From assembly GCA_030737875.1 (NCBI GenBank), contig CM060915.1:571624577-571688576 (forward strand): DNA of 64,000 nt, written 5' to 3'. The notes beneath the pieces were generated by a model. That model had not been told where the DNA came from. It saw only the letters and a program-made list of their open reading frames with translations, and ran no database searches. The stretch is from Allium sativum. Lineage: Eukaryota; Streptophyta; Magnoliopsida; Asparagales; Amaryllidaceae. The translations under genes and the position numbers were made by a program. This document shows, one piece after another, positions 11,552 through 22,480 of the stretch. The first letter of the stretch is position 1. Each line of letters opens with the position of its first letter.

Positions 11552-12202
11552 GGAAGTCTAGAATCAATTGTCGTGATGTAGTTTGGTAATAGTGGGATTT
11601 TTAAGGTGCCAGAAGATGGGATGGAACTGGGGAGTGTATGATGGTCACTGGCAGTATCGTTGTAGCCTGTTAAAAGGGTTGTTTTTGCTGAAATACAAGT
11701 GGAGGAAGTTTGTGAAGGTTGCAAGGAAAGTCGAGGTAGTGTTATGTTAGATATTGATGTAAGCAGGGTCGGTTTTCTTGTGAGAAGAACACCAAGGTAA
11801 AACACATCTTTTTAAATTTAATTTTTTTCATAAAAAGTCTTAGTAATGTATATATGTAAAACTAAAGAAGAAAAATTATTTTTTTATTTACAATTCGTAA
11901 AATCTTTCATACAAGGTCAAATAAATCGGAAATAGACGTATGATTTGTAGCTACGGGATATACAAAAGGAATAAAATTGAAATCAATCGGCGTAAGCTGG
12001 AATTTCAATTTTTAAAAGCGAATACTTCCTAATCTAATTCAAGTGGATGTTCGATAGTATAAAATCACGGTGAGTAAATCTCACTCTGATGTTATGTTAA
12101 AATTTAATTTTTATCGCTAAAAATATTTGTTGGTTGTTTGGTTGTGTTTAAATATTATTGTGGCTATTAAATATATATTTGTTATTTAGGATTGGTGTTT
12201 GT

Positions 12203-12243
12203 GGCTATATATATATACACACACACATACATACATACACATA
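12203..12243. repeat. Compound (TA)n(CA)n(CATA)n microsatellite
   Basis: TA units pass into AC and CATA units inside LTR3. LTR1 has a comparable block at 2241-2292. Confidence 0.85.
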
Positions 12244-13295
12244 TTGGTGGTTGGATATTTCCTGCAGTACTATTAGCGGATGCCCTCAATATGATTAGCG
12301 GATGACCCTATGCGCCCCACGTTATGATAGTGGATGGGATTCTATACTGCAAGATCCTGCCTCGAAGCAGGATAGGTATTATTTATGTTGGCGAACGTGT
12401 GTGGATGCAGGAAAACAGGTTGGAGGGATCCGACTGGATTCCTCAAAAATATTATTAATTGTTTGCTTTCATATATATTATCATATATGATGTGTTAGAA
12501 AATCTATGGTTGATAACTAGGGTTTTTTGATTGATTGAATATCACTAGGCCTAAAATGTTCATATATAAAAATATCCTAAAAAGGATATTTGAGATTTAA
12601 AAGGGGAAATCTATTTTTAAAAGTAGAATTTGAATTCTTAATGAGCTATAGAAATATTAACTTGTTTTGAATAAATAAAACAAGTATTGAATTTATCAAC
12701 GATGTTTATAAATTAAAATATACAGGAAATTGAAGTACTGAATTTATAAACAATGTTTAGAAATTGGATAATACAGAAAATTGAAGTATATATATAAACG
12801 ATGTTTATAAATAAAACGGAATGATTTTCATTGGATAATCAGGGAATTGAAATGAATTTATAAATGGTGTTTATAAATGAAGTAGAAAAATTATCATTTT
12901 GATAATTTGAATATTTAAAGTTAAAATTTAAAAATAGAAATGGGGAACCATTTTATAGAAGTAAACGATGAAATTTATTCTGATGTTCAGAATGTAAATT
13001 GAACTAAAAATAAATCCTTATGGATTTATAATTTGAATTCAATTAGATTGAATTTGTTTAAATAAAATATTTTAAAAAAAGATATTAGTATTTTATTAAA
13101 TAGAAGTTTAAATTTAAATATGGAAATAGATTCTATATTTATATAGATAAGTTATAATAAATAGAAATTTCCAAAATAAGATTTTAATTTTAAATAGATT
13201 TCGAAATGGACTTGTTTAAATATAAAACAAGTAAATTTATAAACGATGTTTATAAATATGGTGACTAAATTATCAAGAGATAATTGATAACTTTA

Positions 13296-13410
13296 AATTC
13301 AAGTATGAATTCAAAAGAAAATTTGAATTCAAGTACGAATTCAAAAGAAAATTTGAATTCAAGTATGAATTCAAAAGAAATTTTGAATTCAAGTATGAAT
13401 TTAAATTATA
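13296..13410. repeat. 30-bp minisatellite, 4 copies, in LTR3
   Basis: The unit is roughly 'ttcaagtatgaattcaaaag' plus 'aaaatttgaa', repeated four times with a few substitutions. Confidence 0.8.
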
Positions 13411-14684
13411 ATTTGAAATCATTTCGAAAAAAGAAACGATAGTTTTATCCCAGGACTCGTAATATAAAAGGAATGGAGTTTCAAATAGAATTTGAAATGG
13501 AACTTGTTTAAGGAAGTTGAATTTATAAACAGTGTTATAAATTTAGTGAAATAAATTATAATTTGATAATTTAGGAATTTAAATTCAAATATGAATTTAA
13601 TGAATTGGAAATCGTTTCGAAATGGGGAAGACAAATGTTATTCTGATATTTGAAATATAAACCGATCTGAGATAAAACCTAAGGATTTAAAAATTAGAAT
13701 TCAATTATATCGAATTTTATAAATAATTTATTTATAAAGGATTGGAATTCGATATAGAATATTTAATTATAAACAAATTATAACTTAATTGTAAAATAAT
13801 CGATGGTTAGGGAGGATTAGAAATATTAAGTTGAATATGGAAAATTGGTTTAATATATATTAAAATATACTAGAATGAGGTTAGAATTTATATATAAACG
13901 AAGTTTAAAACGTTTTTGTATTAAATATAATTAAAACGAACTCGCTGCAGCATGACAGTTCATAAATTGGTGTTTCGAACTTCAATTGAGTATATAGAAC
14001 TCAATTTAAGTCGGAATTCTTTGAAACAAGAATCGTCATGACCGATTTGATAATAGTTTTCTAAGGAAAGAGAAAATTCTGGATTTCGTCTTATAGATTT
14101 TGAGTTATGTCAAAATGAAATTTTCAGGAAAGTAGCGCCAAAACTATTATAAAACCATAATGGTTTATTTAAATAAAAGGATTTTTAAGTAAATAAAATC
14201 CGAATTTCCAATAGAAAATTCTAGACTGGAGATATAAAATAAGTATGAACTCCAGTGAAGTAATTGTAATGGTTTTTGAGAACAAAATCAGATTTTTAGT
14301 TATTGAATAGAACTAACTAATTTGAATAATAATTAGTTAATCGAAATTTGATATGAAATTGAACTTTGAATAAGTAAAGGTGATTTGAGGAATTATATTC
14401 GAAATCAAAAAGGGAAACTGAATTCAAAATGGAATTCAATTTGTTTATAAGCAAGTTGATATTATATTTGAACATATTATGTTCAAATAAAGAAGTGAAG
14501 TAGGCAAAATAACTAATTAGAAAATAAATTAGCGAATTGGGTTAAGACGAATGGATTGAGTTGAAACCAAATGGGAATAATTGGATATGTGTTCAATAGG
14601 TTTGGAATGAAGTATATGAAGAGATATAAATTGAAATATCTGACCAAAAGGTACATATTTAATTTAATATGAGATTTTATGCGC

Positions 14685-14830
14685 CGAATCGGCAAGCCGC
14701 TTGGCTTTTAAATTTTCTTTTTGAATGGAAAGGGCCCAGAGAGGCGTTTTGTAGTTGTACCGAGTGACCCGTACAAAGGAGGTTATGGCGAAATTTTAAG
14801 AAATTTTAAGGAGTTAGATTATTTTTAAGA
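14685..14830 (+). mobile_element. Internal-domain-like block embedded in LTR3
   Basis: The order 'ccgaatcggcaagccgcttgg', a T-rich run, 'acccgtacaaaggaggttatg', then an aaatttt-rich stretch matches the 3' end of element A's interior (about 49655-49800), where this block sits just before the PPT. Here it lies in mid-LTR. Confidence 0.6.
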
Positions 14831-16907
14831 AAAATTGATAGTTAGAAATCAGTGTATCAATATATATAGAATTCGATAAGCAAATGAACTTAAAAATAGA
14901 ATACTATAAACAAAAAGAAATTCTATAATTAAATCTGATAAAAATAGAAAGAGAAGTGTATATGTGTTTTAAAAATGGATAATTGGGTCTTTGTGATATT
15001 GATTATTCAAAATAAATAGTCTTGTCCGTTTTGAAGTTAAGAATGTTATTCAGTCAAGGTCTGAGGGGTAGTTATACCCCAACTTGATTGGTTTCATTTT
15101 AACCGACAAATAGCAAGATTCAGTCTCGAATATCGGTGATTGAATAAGAGTTAGTTGAATCCAGTATTGTGGGTTGTTTGTAACAATGTTTAATACAACA
15201 TTCGTTTTAACCCAAGGAAGTGAAATTTTGGAAATATAATAAATAAGTATTTCCTGAGTGTAGAAATGAACGGGCGTGAAAGAGATAAGTAATTGGAATG
15301 TACTCCAATTAAAATTAGAAGATATTTTCTAAGTATAGGAAATGAAAGAAGGCGATATATGGAAATGTTTTTCAAATAGCGTAAGAGGTAAAGATGATTA
15401 TCAAAAATATTGTGCTAACGAATATTGATAAGGAAATGAAGAAATGTTTTAAATTAATTTAATATTAATTAACGGGCTCAGGGATTGTTTGATGTTATGG
15501 TTGAATGTTTGTTTGTTTTTCTTCGATAGTTAAATAACCGACTATCGAAGAGTTTGCGAATATCATTGTCAATATGGAGAGACTGGTTGGATTATTATCC
15601 GAGAACCACTTCGTACTGGCAGTAGCTTTGCGAATCAGATTATATGAAGATAATCGAAGACAGAGTAAAGTGCAAGGGCTTTTTCTATTAATAGAACTTG
15701 TGCCTTCGGTTTCCTTCAGTCCCAGAACGAAGTGTATGGACGAATGTCTGATGGAGTATTTCCAATGATCGCATACGTTGGTTTGTATAAATATATAAGG
15801 TGGCGGAGAATTTGTTTTCTTAGCATAATATCCAAAATATATTTGTGCAAGTCAATTAGTGATTAACGGATCTGACAATGTGGCATTCAAAGTGATTGTG
15901 TTATCAATGAATGATAAGTAATCGTAGCCTCAGGCCTCAACAACCGGGAAATGACAAAAATCGGGCAGGCAGCATGGCTATGTGGGTAGCTCCCATTAGG
16001 GTGTATTATCACCTATCTAGAGAAATTCATTTAATTCCTTATTCTATTCGATACCGTCCCATTCGGGAAAACGGTTGTTGATCCCAACCATTAGTGATAT
16101 ACATTCGATACACTCAAGCGAAATGGGTAGTCGGTTATGTGTGGCCGGGTTACAAGATGTTCATGTTGAACCCAGTGTATTCTCCTCTTGAGATACTCTA
16201 TCGGAAGGTGGTTCCATACCTTGTCTTAGTTGGAAATTCATTACCCAATAAGTGCTCGCGGTTTTGATTGTATATTATATATGTGGAGTGTGAGATGAAA
16301 GCATGTCACTAGATTTCTAATTATTTGATTTAGACACTATTATAATATCAAAAGTGTTTTGATATAAAAACTATCATTTTCTTTCAAAAGGATTTGAAAG
16401 TTAAATCAACTATTTTGGATTCTCATAAGGGAAAAACCCGTTCCGTGTTATACGACATGGTCTTATGAGATATCATTTATTTTCTCAAACTGTTTTAAAT
16501 TGTTTACTCATACTAGTCCTATGACTGACCCAGAGTTTGTTTTGTTTTGTTTTACCTAACCTCTTGGGTGCCTAAATTTGTATGGGCAGTCAAGTAGTTC
16601 AGGATTATACAGATCTATGTAAAGGAGCTTGGAGCACGAGGCTTTAGTGTTAGATATATATAGCATTTTTATTTCCTCTGTATTGAAAGTTTTGTACTCT
16701 GATAAGTGAATGTCATACAGTTAAAATTTTGTATTTCAAAGATATGATATTATATATTTTGTTCCACTGCGATGTGAGATACTGTGTTGTTATTTCTGTT
16801 CTTCTTCTACCTTTTTCTTCTAAAAAAATGATTCGTATTTATGTGATATTTGGGTTGGATGTGTGATGTATGTAGTCAACTCAGATAGTACGGATTTGTT
16901 TGTTACA

Positions 16908-18284
16908 AGAATAGTTGGTTGTGCTGAAAACCAAAAGTGATGAGAATTACAAGACACAGAAAATGTTACAGCTAATGGCTTAAGTATTCAGATAGTGTCT
17001 GCTGTGGTAATATGCACTTCTTTATTATGATTTGTTTCTTTGTATTAAGTCATCTATGAATTTCTTATATGCGGGTTGCTTGGGCAGAGAGCAATGGATC
17101 CTGATATTCTCCTTGCTAGAAAATTCCATTTCCATGGTGTCAACTTTGTTGCTTTATTTTTATTTGTTCTCTACTTTAATGTTGTTTTTCACTGTATTTT
17201 TTTGTTGCATTTTTCTTCTTCTGTTGTAATTGCTCATTGATCGAAAAAAAAAACATTTCTACTTTTCTTTTTCAGTAATTATGTGATTGTTTGTGTTATA
17301 TTTCTCTATACATCCAAATATTATCTTCGTTTCCAGCATTAGTGTACATCCACTAATTCATGCATTTAATAACATCATTAGTATAAACCCAGTTGTTTCT
17401 TTTATGCTATTTTAAATTTCCCTGTTGTTAATTAGTTGTTCACCTCTGTTATTTTCCCTTTGTTGCATTTTTCAGTTTGAACAACTAATTAACAACAGGG
17501 AAATTTACATATTTGCTTATCATGCATGCTTATCCTTCAAGATTTATGAACAAATATGTGTGTTCAATATATTTACACTTCCCAAGATCACATGTACCAT
17601 TTCCGTGCTTTATTGTACGCTTATGCTTTACCATATCCATTTTTGGAAAATTTGTTCATAGGATTACGATCAAACTATACCAAAAAATAAATTAAATAAC
17701 TCGTTTATGGGAAATTTGTTCATAGTGATGTATGTGTTCCACAGTTTATAATTTGTTACCTAAACATAGTTGCATCCTCTACAATTTAGAGATGGACGAA
17801 TTGGGATGAGACATAGGTCTCAGGTTCTAGGGCCACCTCTGCCAATTTCTAGGGGTGACTACCTAGGTAGTGTGAAGGCATTGAAAAATCAGGGTATATC
17901 GCTATCCGTGGGGTTTACTTAGACCGACAAGTAAATGGCTTGAGTGAAGTCTTAGATTCCACAAGTAAATCATAAATTTCTATCTACTTTTGCTTACTAT
18001 TCAATTCTCTTTTCACAGCAACATAATATACCTTCAAATATTACAACATGTTGCTGCTTAAATTCATGTACATAGTACAATGGAAAGCATCAATGTACCA
18101 TACATAGGATATATGAAAAAAATACAAATAATATTTCCTATCTATTATTTAGTCTTTTTGAAGTAAGATCAACAGAAATAGTGATAGAAATAGTGACAGA
18201 TGGGAAGTATGTATATATAGCACTTTATAAATATTATGGAATTTAAATCTTTATTTTGTTATATGCACAAACAATATTTTGCTT
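16908..18284. other. Old non-coding sequence between LTR3 and the RPA1-like pseudogene
   Basis: I see no coding gene here. The stretch is T-rich and holds the perfect inverted repeat at 17413-17507. A moderately GC-rich segment at about 17790-17960 (ggtctcaggttctagggcca and following) looks like old unique or repeat sequence that I cannot classify. The short open frames at 17032-17229 and 17425-17695 are hydrophobic T-rich translations with no motif. Confidence 0.5.
17413..17507. repeat. Perfect 30-bp inverted repeat (foldback) with 35-nt loop
   Basis: The arm at 17413-17442 is the exact reverse complement of 17478-17507 (30/30 when read base by base). The arms contain TTTCCCTGTTGTTAATTAG and its complement. 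The loop is pyrimidine-rich. It could be a small foldback element, a miRNA/siRNA-type hairpin, or a recent inverted duplication; nothing here decides among these. Confidence 0.85.
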
Positions 18285-19115
18285 CCCATTTTTATGTTTT
18301 GATGGTTCTACTGTGAAATTTTGTTTTTGGTATGATTTTGCCAAATTGTTTGCTACTGCTTTAAAAAAAGCTACTGAGAAACCAGTTATCGTCATTGTGG
18401 CAAGTTGTAGGTTGAATTCGTTTAAAGGTACAATTTTAATATGACTTTTATGTTATTCATAATTGAGAAAATTTATTAAAATATGTTTTGGTAGGATTTA
18501 CCCCTTTTCCTTCATCAATCTAGCTCAATTCTCTCATCCATCGGTCCAATTATGCTATCGACTATCAATTACTTTTACGTGTGAAAATTTAATAACATGG
18601 CGTTTCTTATATTGTACGACAACCTAATATAACCAGTGTTGGAACAACATGGTTTTTCATCAACTACAATCATCACGGTGTTCTTAAAATGAGAAAGAGG
18701 TAAACTTGAGTTTTACTGAAATGTAATATAATATATTTTTTAAATATAATATACATCAAAAACTAAACTTATAAAATATGCAGGTTGGATATTATTGATT
18801 TCAATGAAGGAAAAGTTGATGCTAACGATTTGATTACTGGAGATTATCAAATACTAAGTATTGGTGATATAAGGAACTTGAAATATGAATATATTGAGGT
18901 ATACTCCCTAGACTTTAAATTTTTTATTTTTTATTTGTTGTTCCCATTCAAGTACCTAAAGTTTCTATATTTTATAAATTTCAGAAAGAAGTTATTTGTC
19001 AAGTAATCGTTAGGAATGTAAAAGAGGAATAAACTTGGTATTGTGATGCTTGCTTAGCATGTAGTGATCAAGAAGTTGAGGAGAAAGGTGGGAAGTATAA
19101 ATGTCCTTATTGAAT
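18285..19115 (+). pseudogene. RPA1-like (replication protein A large-subunit) pseudogene fragment
   Basis: RPA1 binds single-stranded DNA through OB folds; plants carry many RPA1-like genes, some within Helitrons. Exon a (about 18300-18427) reads VKFCFWYDFAKLF...PVIVIVASCRLNSFK, the usual 'W..lA..f...PVI.i.as.r...f.G' OB-fold pattern, then AAAG|GTACAA. Exon b (about 18620-18699) reads WFFINYNHHGVLKMRKR, like the FINLDHPEV segment, then GTAAAC. Intron 18700-18783 ends ATGCAG. Exon c (18784-18898) reads LDIIDFNEG...KYEYIE. An 86-nt GT-AG intron follows at 18899-18984. Exon d starts at 18985: KEVICQVIVRNVKEE, stop TAA, TWYCDACLAC...KYKCPY, stop TGA. The zinc ribbon keeps three cysteines; the fourth position is the TGA. 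Splice phases agree across exons b-d, so this was a spliced gene that later decayed. N-terminal OB folds are not seen. Confidence 0.7.
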
Positions 19116-19193
19116 TGACTTCATCCATTTCTATTAATAATGAGAAGTATTAGTAATTTAGTTGAATATATATCAGTTCATCGGAAATTATTG

Positions 19194-19230
<37 letters not shown>

Positions 19231-21802
19231 TCTCAAATTTATAGTATTTATTATATAGCATTACAGTCATATACCAGTCTTTCTACCAACAATATAAGAA
19301 AATTTTAAAGAAATTTTGTTCAAAAGTTCTCATTGTTTCCATCACAATTCCCTTAATTTGGTTTGTTACCTTTTTTTCTTCAAATAATTTTTTTCTAATG
19401 GATTTCAAGTTTGTTTAGTAAATCAATTCCTTATTTAAGTTATTTATTGATATTCCTGTAATGTCTCCTTAACATTTTACCAAGCATTACATATAAATGT
19501 AGATTGTATTCCTTTTAAGGACTATGACCATAATTGTTCTTATAATAATAGCATTATTTTCCTATTTCATTACATTGATTTAGAAATAGTACACAATATC
19601 TAAAATGTTGTTGTTATTATTGTTTATCTAATTTTGTATGTTCATGCATTAAGAGAACTACCTAACATTGTTATTTATATAACATACAATATAATTTTTT
19701 TATTGCTCTTTACTTGATTACTTATCACATATATAATTAATATTTTTGTCTATACAAATATTTCTGGAAATGCTTTATTTACATAACATACATAAATATT
19801 TTCCAGAAAAAACATATAATTCACATATAAATGCCATGGGAAATGCATCTAATAAATCCAATGGAATTTCATATCTAATTTGTTTTGAAGCACGTGTTAT
19901 GATGGAAACTAATTTAATCCCTATCCAATTTCTTATGATATCATTTTGGTTTCTATCTATGATTGAACACATTTCACATTGGGATTTATATTAAATACTT
20001 CAGGTAAGTCTTCCTTATGAAGAATGGAAATAGCAATAACAATATATACTTCATGTAAGGTTGTTACTTTGATTGTAAATTTTGGTTTATAGGCTTGCAA
20101 TTATGGTTTAAATTGGTTTAGGTGATGTTGTTATGCCTATAAGTGTGTTATAGAAAGTTGGAATATTAAAATTGATGTATACATCTAAGCATGTTTAAAA
20201 CCATTAAGCAGACTTTATATATTTATAAATAATAATATAAAACAACTATCATTTTGGATAATTGCAGTCAGTAAGTACATCAATGTCAGAGGATTAGAAG
20301 AAATTGAAATGGAAAACGCAGCATAAAAGTTTTGAACTTTGATGCATCCTATTAAATGCTAATAACCCATCACTTAACATGCAAGGTGTTAGTTGCATTT
20401 TCGTTAATTGATTTGTATATTTTGACATAATATCTGATATTTTGATTATTCATTTTGTATACAAATTATTCAAATTGCTATTGTGTTCAAATGATATGCA
20501 GAGAAGAGATGGATGAGCACAATAATGTCTAGCAATCCCAAATATTATCGCCTACAACATTCATGCATAATCATAATTTTAGTACCATTTCAGCATCTTA
20601 ATTCTATTATATTTCACATTCTCTGTCGTTATCTTTATTAGCCCATGTTGTACTATTCATATTCATATTGTTTGCACCTCTTCTAATAAACCAGAATTAT
20701 GTTCAGTTATAATTGAATCAATATGCGCATAGCTGATAATGAATCCTTTAGTTAAGCCATCTGATGCATTAATTTATAACTGGTATATGCATTTATTTCC
20801 CAAATTAATATTTTGAATTAGAACAAAGAGAAATAAGTTACGACTTTATAAATTTTAAACTAGAATATATAAAGTAGTAAATTTAGAACATCTAAATTAG
20901 ATTATTATGTTATGTGAGTCAGAAAATATAGTGTTTTTCGATTGCAACTATTTTTTTCTTTCTAATTTAGGTAATATTGGCTGTGTAAAAATAAGAGAAT
21001 GCAACAATGTCCTATTACCTACGTATCAAATTAAAGAAAAAATATATAGCTATGCAATTGTAGGGAATCCATTTTTGGGCCAAATTTGAAACATTTCACT
21101 TAAGTACATTAGCTATATTTTAGACTTAGGACATTATTGTTATAGAAGGTGTGCAACTTAAATTTGATACATTAATCATAGAAACGATATAACTATTTAA
21201 TTTTGTTCAAGTTGATACATCAATATTTAGTCTAAAACATGAGGTATTGTTTAATTTTGTGAATACCTTTAAGTTTTATCAACTATCTTACACTCGATTA
21301 ATACATGTCCTGCAGATTGAATTGTGAACATTGTATATTCTAGCTTAGGTGCTATTGTCTTTTGATAAATTTTAATATTATTATGATTTATGGGTTGAAT
21401 AATTAAAAACACATGTGACATTGACAAAGGGTTTCCTGTTCAAATAAATAAATGAAAATGCAGAAAAACACATCATCAACCATTAAAACAAATTCTATAT
21501 CGCAATTACATATTTAAAGATATCGTTTCTCTACTCTCTTTTGGTTATTTCATATTTCAATTCCACTTTTGCTCCACTGGTATTACCTACCTAAATGACT
21601 GAATGATTATCATTTTTTCCCTAATCGGTTTTTTATAAACATTCGGTCCTCGCACGTCATGAACATTAATGTAATAAGATCTTCACCACCCATTTATTAT
21701 TCAATGCTACAACCTCAACATATATCCATGTATTAAATGACATGATACTTCATCCTATCTCTTAGTTTAAATAACTTGATAATCTCGATACACTCAATCC
21801 AC
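19116..21802. other. AT-rich sequence without recognisable genes
   Basis: I see only short non-conserved open frames. The stretch includes a (TA)n run at 19199-19228. More decayed exons of the RPA1-like gene could lie here (for example near 20270-20330), but none has a motif I can support. Confidence 0.45.
19199..19228. repeat. (TA)n microsatellite
   Basis: About 15 uninterrupted TA dinucleotides. Confidence 0.95.
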
Positions 21803-21960
21803 GACAAAATTAGTGTTGCGTGAACAACATGACAATTAATTATTGTTACTGCATAAATTATCAGGTGGATTACAGAACAATTAATCAAAATAATCGTTCA
21901 TGATAAAATTATTTTTGGATGAACAACAGAATAATTTATTATTGTTGCCGTATAAATTAT
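21803..21960. repeat. Two-copy direct repeat, about 99-bp spacing
   Basis: 21803-21861 and 21902-21960 share the pattern ataaaatta...gatgaacaaca...ttattattgtt...taaattat with some divergence. They lie on the left side of minus-strand element F and may be part of its LTR. Confidence 0.65.
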
Positions 21961-22179
21961 AATATTTAAATATATATATATATATAACTATTTAATATTA
22001 ATTACAATACTTTATTTTTCTTTTATTTTTAATATTTAATCATTATATTATTATTTAAAATTAGTTATATTATTATTTGTATTAATAAAATATTCAAAAT
22101 TATTAAATTATATTCCAAACCAATATTTAAAACCATATTTTAATATTAAATAAAACCGTTAAAATTCTGGGCCATTACA
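21803..22179 (-). mobile_element. Element F: fragment of an LTR (minus strand)
   Basis: Read on the minus strand, an LTR begins at 22179 with TGTAATGGCCCAGAATTTT, after a PPT-like 'ttttttaagggggaagga'. This matches the PPT/LTR junction of elements A and B, where tttaagtgggggagat is followed by TGTAATAACCCGG. The LTR continues leftward as very AT-rich sequence. I cannot find its other end, so the left limit is arbitrary. Confidence 0.5.
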
Positions 22180-22480
22180 TTCCTTCCCCCTTAAAAAATT
22201 TTTGTCCCCGGAATTACATAGAAAGAAGAATGCTACGAACTCAGTAAATTTAAAATTCCAATTAGTTAAAAACATCTATTCCACTTTCCGAAATTCTACT
22301 ACTAACCTAACCAATTGGTTATAATAGAAAATTATTTCAAAAATTTTAAAATACTGAAAATATTCTAACACCTTAAATTTTGGAAAATTTTTGGCAGAGT
22401 CCCTGCTGTACGGAGGGACTTCTGCAATATTGCAGGAACAAAAATAAATCCCTCGACCCACATGGTCGGAAAATCCATTT
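22180..22480 (-). mobile_element. Element F: internal 3' fragment (minus strand)
   Basis: On the minus strand this reads ccgtacagcagggactctgc, then an aaaattttccaaaatttaagg-like stretch with ggtgttaga, then ttccggggacaaaaatttttt and the PPT. Element A's interior has the same order: cgtacaaaggaggttatggc, aaattccgggtgttagcc, tttcggggacgaaaagtttt, PPT. The 'GGGGACgaAa' string before the PPT is also usual in plant Ty3/gypsy Tekay/Del-type elements. The fragment fades near 22480. Confidence 0.6.

Larger units (their letters stand above)
11552..16907 (+). mobile_element. LTR3, right part (giant LTR, probable solo)
   Basis: The sequence resumes the LTR3 cassette, which ends 'accaag|gtaaaac' at 11797. 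It then follows LTR2 module by module: GTGAG-TAAAT-CTCAC at 12070, 'gtggatgcaggaaaacagg' near 12402, a long AT-rich section, 'gaatgttattcagtcaaggt' near 15038, 'ataaccgactatcgaag' near 15533, 'gggcaggcagcatggct' near 15963, and 'gactgacccagagtttg' near 16523. Unlike LTR2 it carries a block resembling element A's internal 3' end at about 14685-14830 (caagccgcttggc, then cgtacaaaggaggttatggcg). I place the end at TTACA (16907) by analogy with LTR2. No PBS follows. The partner duplication is outside the window. Confidence 0.6.

Noticed and set aside
11601..11605. TTAAG as an exact right-hand duplication for LTR1
   Set aside because: It is preceded by ...gggattt rather than a CA terminus. The site at 11547 (TCAAG) follows an end resembling the element B terminus, which I judged better despite one mismatch.
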